64,000 nucleotides of DNA from Tropicimonas sp. IMCC6043 (GTDB lineage: Bacteria > Pseudomonadota > Alphaproteobacteria > Rhodobacterales > Rhodobacteraceae). The position numbers and the translations under genes are program-made. Numbering within the stretch: the first letter of the stretch is position 1; each line of letters begins with the position of its first letter. Shown piece by piece: positions 62,685 through 64,000 of the stretch. The notes under the pieces are model-generated. The model worked only from the letters and a program-made list of their open reading frames with translations, was not told where the DNA came from and ran no database searches. Location: assembly GCF_004146235.1 (NCBI RefSeq), contig NZ_SELO01000018.1, forward strand, positions 1 to 64,000. The letters run 5' to 3'.

Positions 62685-63824
62685 ATGGGCGAGTTGATTC
62701 TGGCGAACGCGCAACTGGTCCTGCCGAACGAGGTGATCCTCGGCGCGCTGCGGATCACGGAGGGGCGGATCGTCGGGATTGATCCCGGCCGCGCTGTGCC
62801 GGCGGGCGCGGTGGATTGCGAGGGCGACATGGTGATGCCCGGACTCATCGAGCTGCACACCGACAATCTCGAGCGCCATATCCAACCGCGCCCGAAGGTC
62901 GACTGGCCGCATGACGCGGCAATCATCGCGCATGACGGCGAGATGGCCAGCGTCGGCATCACCACGGTCTTCGACGCGATGCGGGTCGGCTCGGTGCTCG
63001 AAGGCAAGACCGATTACCGTGCCTATGCCCGCCAGCTCGCCAACGAGCTTCTGCACCTTCGGGCGCAGGGCGCGCTCCGGGTCAGCCACTTCCTGCACCT
63101 GCGTGCAGAGATCTGCTCGCAGACCCTGGTGCAGGAGATGGCCAGCTTCGGGCCGGGCGACCGGATCGGCATCGTGTCGCTCATGGACCACACGCCCGGT
63201 CAGCGGCAGTTCCGCGACATCTCCCGGCTCAAGCAATACGTGCAGGGCAAGCGCGGATTGTCGGACGCGGATTTCGAGGCGCATGTCGAACAGATGAAAG
63301 GGCTCCAGGCAAAGCACGGCGCGTTGCACGAGCGGATGGCGGTCGAGGAGGCGCGGCGCTACGGCGCGGTGCTGACGAGCCATGACGACACGCTGGAAGC
63401 GCATGTCGAGACCTCGGCCGCCCACGGCGTACGTCTGGCGGAGTTTCCCACCACGCTGGAGGCGGCCGCCGCCTGCCGGGCGCGGGGGATCGCGGTCATG
63501 ATGGGCGCGCCGAACCTGATCCGCGGCGGCAGCCACTCGGGCAATGTCGCGGCACAGGACCTCGCCGAGGCCGACCTGCTTGACATCGTGAGTTCCGACT
63601 ACGTCCCCGCGGCGCTGCTCTCGGCGGCGCTGATGCTGGGAGATCTCTGGGGCGATGTCGCGCGTGGGATGCGCAGCGTGACCCAGGCTCCCGCCGACGC
63701 GGTCGGACTGGCCGATCGCGGGCGGCTGGAACCCGGCGCGCGGGCCGATGTGATCCGGGTGCATCGGGTGGCCGGCGCCGGCGCATTGCGCGGCGTCTGG
63801 GTCGCGGGGCGGCGGGTCGGATAG
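62685..63824 (+). CDS. phnM: Ribose 1-methylphosphonate 5-triphosphate diphosphatase
   Basis: 379 residues of the amidohydrolase superfamily. Metal motif PGLIELHTDNLERH, later FHLHLRAEI-like (SHFLHLRAEICSQ), LMDHTPGQRQF, SHDDT and a C-terminal metal Asp in IVSSDYVP. It releases pyrophosphate in the C-P lyase route. AGGGAG is nine bases before the ATG. The rest of the phn cluster would lie beyond the window or on another locus. Confidence 0.92.
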   Translation: MGELILANAQLVLPNEVILGALRITEGRIVGIDPGRAVPAGAVDCEGDMVMPGLIELHTDNLERHIQPRPKVDWPHDAAIIAHDGEMASVGITTVFDAMRVGSVLEGKTDYRAYARQLANELLHLRAQGALRVSHFLHLRAEICSQTLVQEMASFGPGDRIGIVSLMDHTPGQRQFRDISRLKQYVQGKRGLSDADFEAHVEQMKGLQAKHGALHERMAVEEARRYGAVLTSHDDTLEAHVETSAAHGVRLAEFPTTLEAAAACRARGIAVMMGAPNLIRGGSHSGNVAAQDLAEADLLDIVSSDYVPAALLSAALMLGDLWGDVARGMRSVTQAPADAVGLADRGRLEPGARADVIRVHRVAGAGALRGVWVAGRRVG

Positions 63825-63881
63825 TAGATCAGCCGGCGTTTTGGCGCTCCGGAAAGACCGGGAGGCGGCGATGACTTCCCG

Positions 63882-64000
63882 CTACCGGTGCAGCGCCAAT
63901 CCGTCGATACGCGCCTCGATCCGGTCCAGCATGGCGAGGTAATCGGGGCTTTCGACATCCCCGTAGGTCTGCTCGAACTCGTCGCCGGACATGATCTCGG
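63882..64000 (-). CDS. C-terminal end of an unidentified protein (runs off the right edge)
   Basis: The minus-strand frame is open from the window edge to a TAG at 63882-63884 and gives EIMSGDEFEQTYGDVESPD then YLAMLDRIEARIDGLALHR. It is acidic and helical at the end. There is a Met 36 codons from the stop, but the frame continues beyond the edge. I cannot assign a family from this piece. Codon use is like the neighbours. Confidence 0.5.
   Translation of the reverse strand, partial: EIMSGDEFEQTYGDVESPDYLAMLDRIEARIDGLALHR

Overview
This 64 kb window is GC-rich and densely coded. It reads as chromosomal DNA of an alphaproteobacterium, most likely a Rhodobacterales (Rhodobacteraceae/Roseobacter-type) species. 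That inference rests on family content: PleD, the LpxI type of lipid A hydrolase, a VPLPA-CTERM surface protein, an H-NOX/HNOBA pair, a MeaB GTPase, a PuuE-UraD fusion and an ArsR-ArsC fusion. No plasmid or phage replication genes are visible.

Layout. 1-880 is the decayed end of an integrated element: an IS630-type transposase tail, an integrase truncated by it, and a 3' half of tRNA-Arg(TCT) as a likely attachment-site scar. 1-10 kb holds a MarR-type fusion regulator, a GntR regulator divergent from a D-lyxose isomerase, an H-NOX-like protein with a diguanylate cyclase, a HAD phosphatase, a DUF3572 protein, PleD and a lone polysaccharide flippase. 10.5-17 kb holds tRNA-Trp, a Hint protein, an FAD oxidoreductase, an AhpD-like protein, an L,D-transpeptidase, a cysteine-cluster protein, an IS66 scar and a VPLPA-CTERM protein. 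17.3-23.6 kb is tamA-tamB; TamB carries a very regular internal repeat. 24-26.4 kb is the lower urate pathway (uraH, puuE-uraD, allA). 26.5-30.8 kb is an arsenic operon (arsR-arsC fusion, GAPDH, arsJ, ACR3).

31-35 kb is a nucleoside salvage operon (cdd-deoA-deoB, then upp). 35-40 kb has prpE, a GNAT acetyltransferase, nadK and glyA. 40-43 kb has divergent alcohol and aldehyde dehydrogenases. 43.3-47.5 kb is an RND efflux pair, followed by an epimerase/hydroxyacid-dehydrogenase pair and tRNA-Asp. 49.8-56.9 kb holds an SQR-like flavoprotein, a small ParB-like protein, a histidine phosphatase, PPK2, an apparently frameshifted NTF2-like gene, an EamA transporter, MeaB and a DUF3108 protein. 56.9-60.2 kb is the fabZ-lpxA-lpxI-lpxB operon, preceded by a 48-residue small ORF with a strong ribosome binding site. 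The window ends with CorA, a DUF1045 protein divergent from phnM (the edge of a phosphonate-use locus) and a partial gene.

How the genes work together. Envelope building is the main theme: TamA/TamB, the lipid A operon, the L,D-transpeptidase, the flippase and the CTERM protein. Small operons add nucleoside salvage, purine catabolism, arsenic detoxification by two export routes, and c-di-GMP signalling through two cyclases with apparent product-inhibition sites. The observations I would follow first are the 61-residue repeat in TamB, the H-NOX-like protein that lacks the heme-ligand histidine, the arsR operator that overlaps its own start codon, and the small ORF upstream of fabZ.
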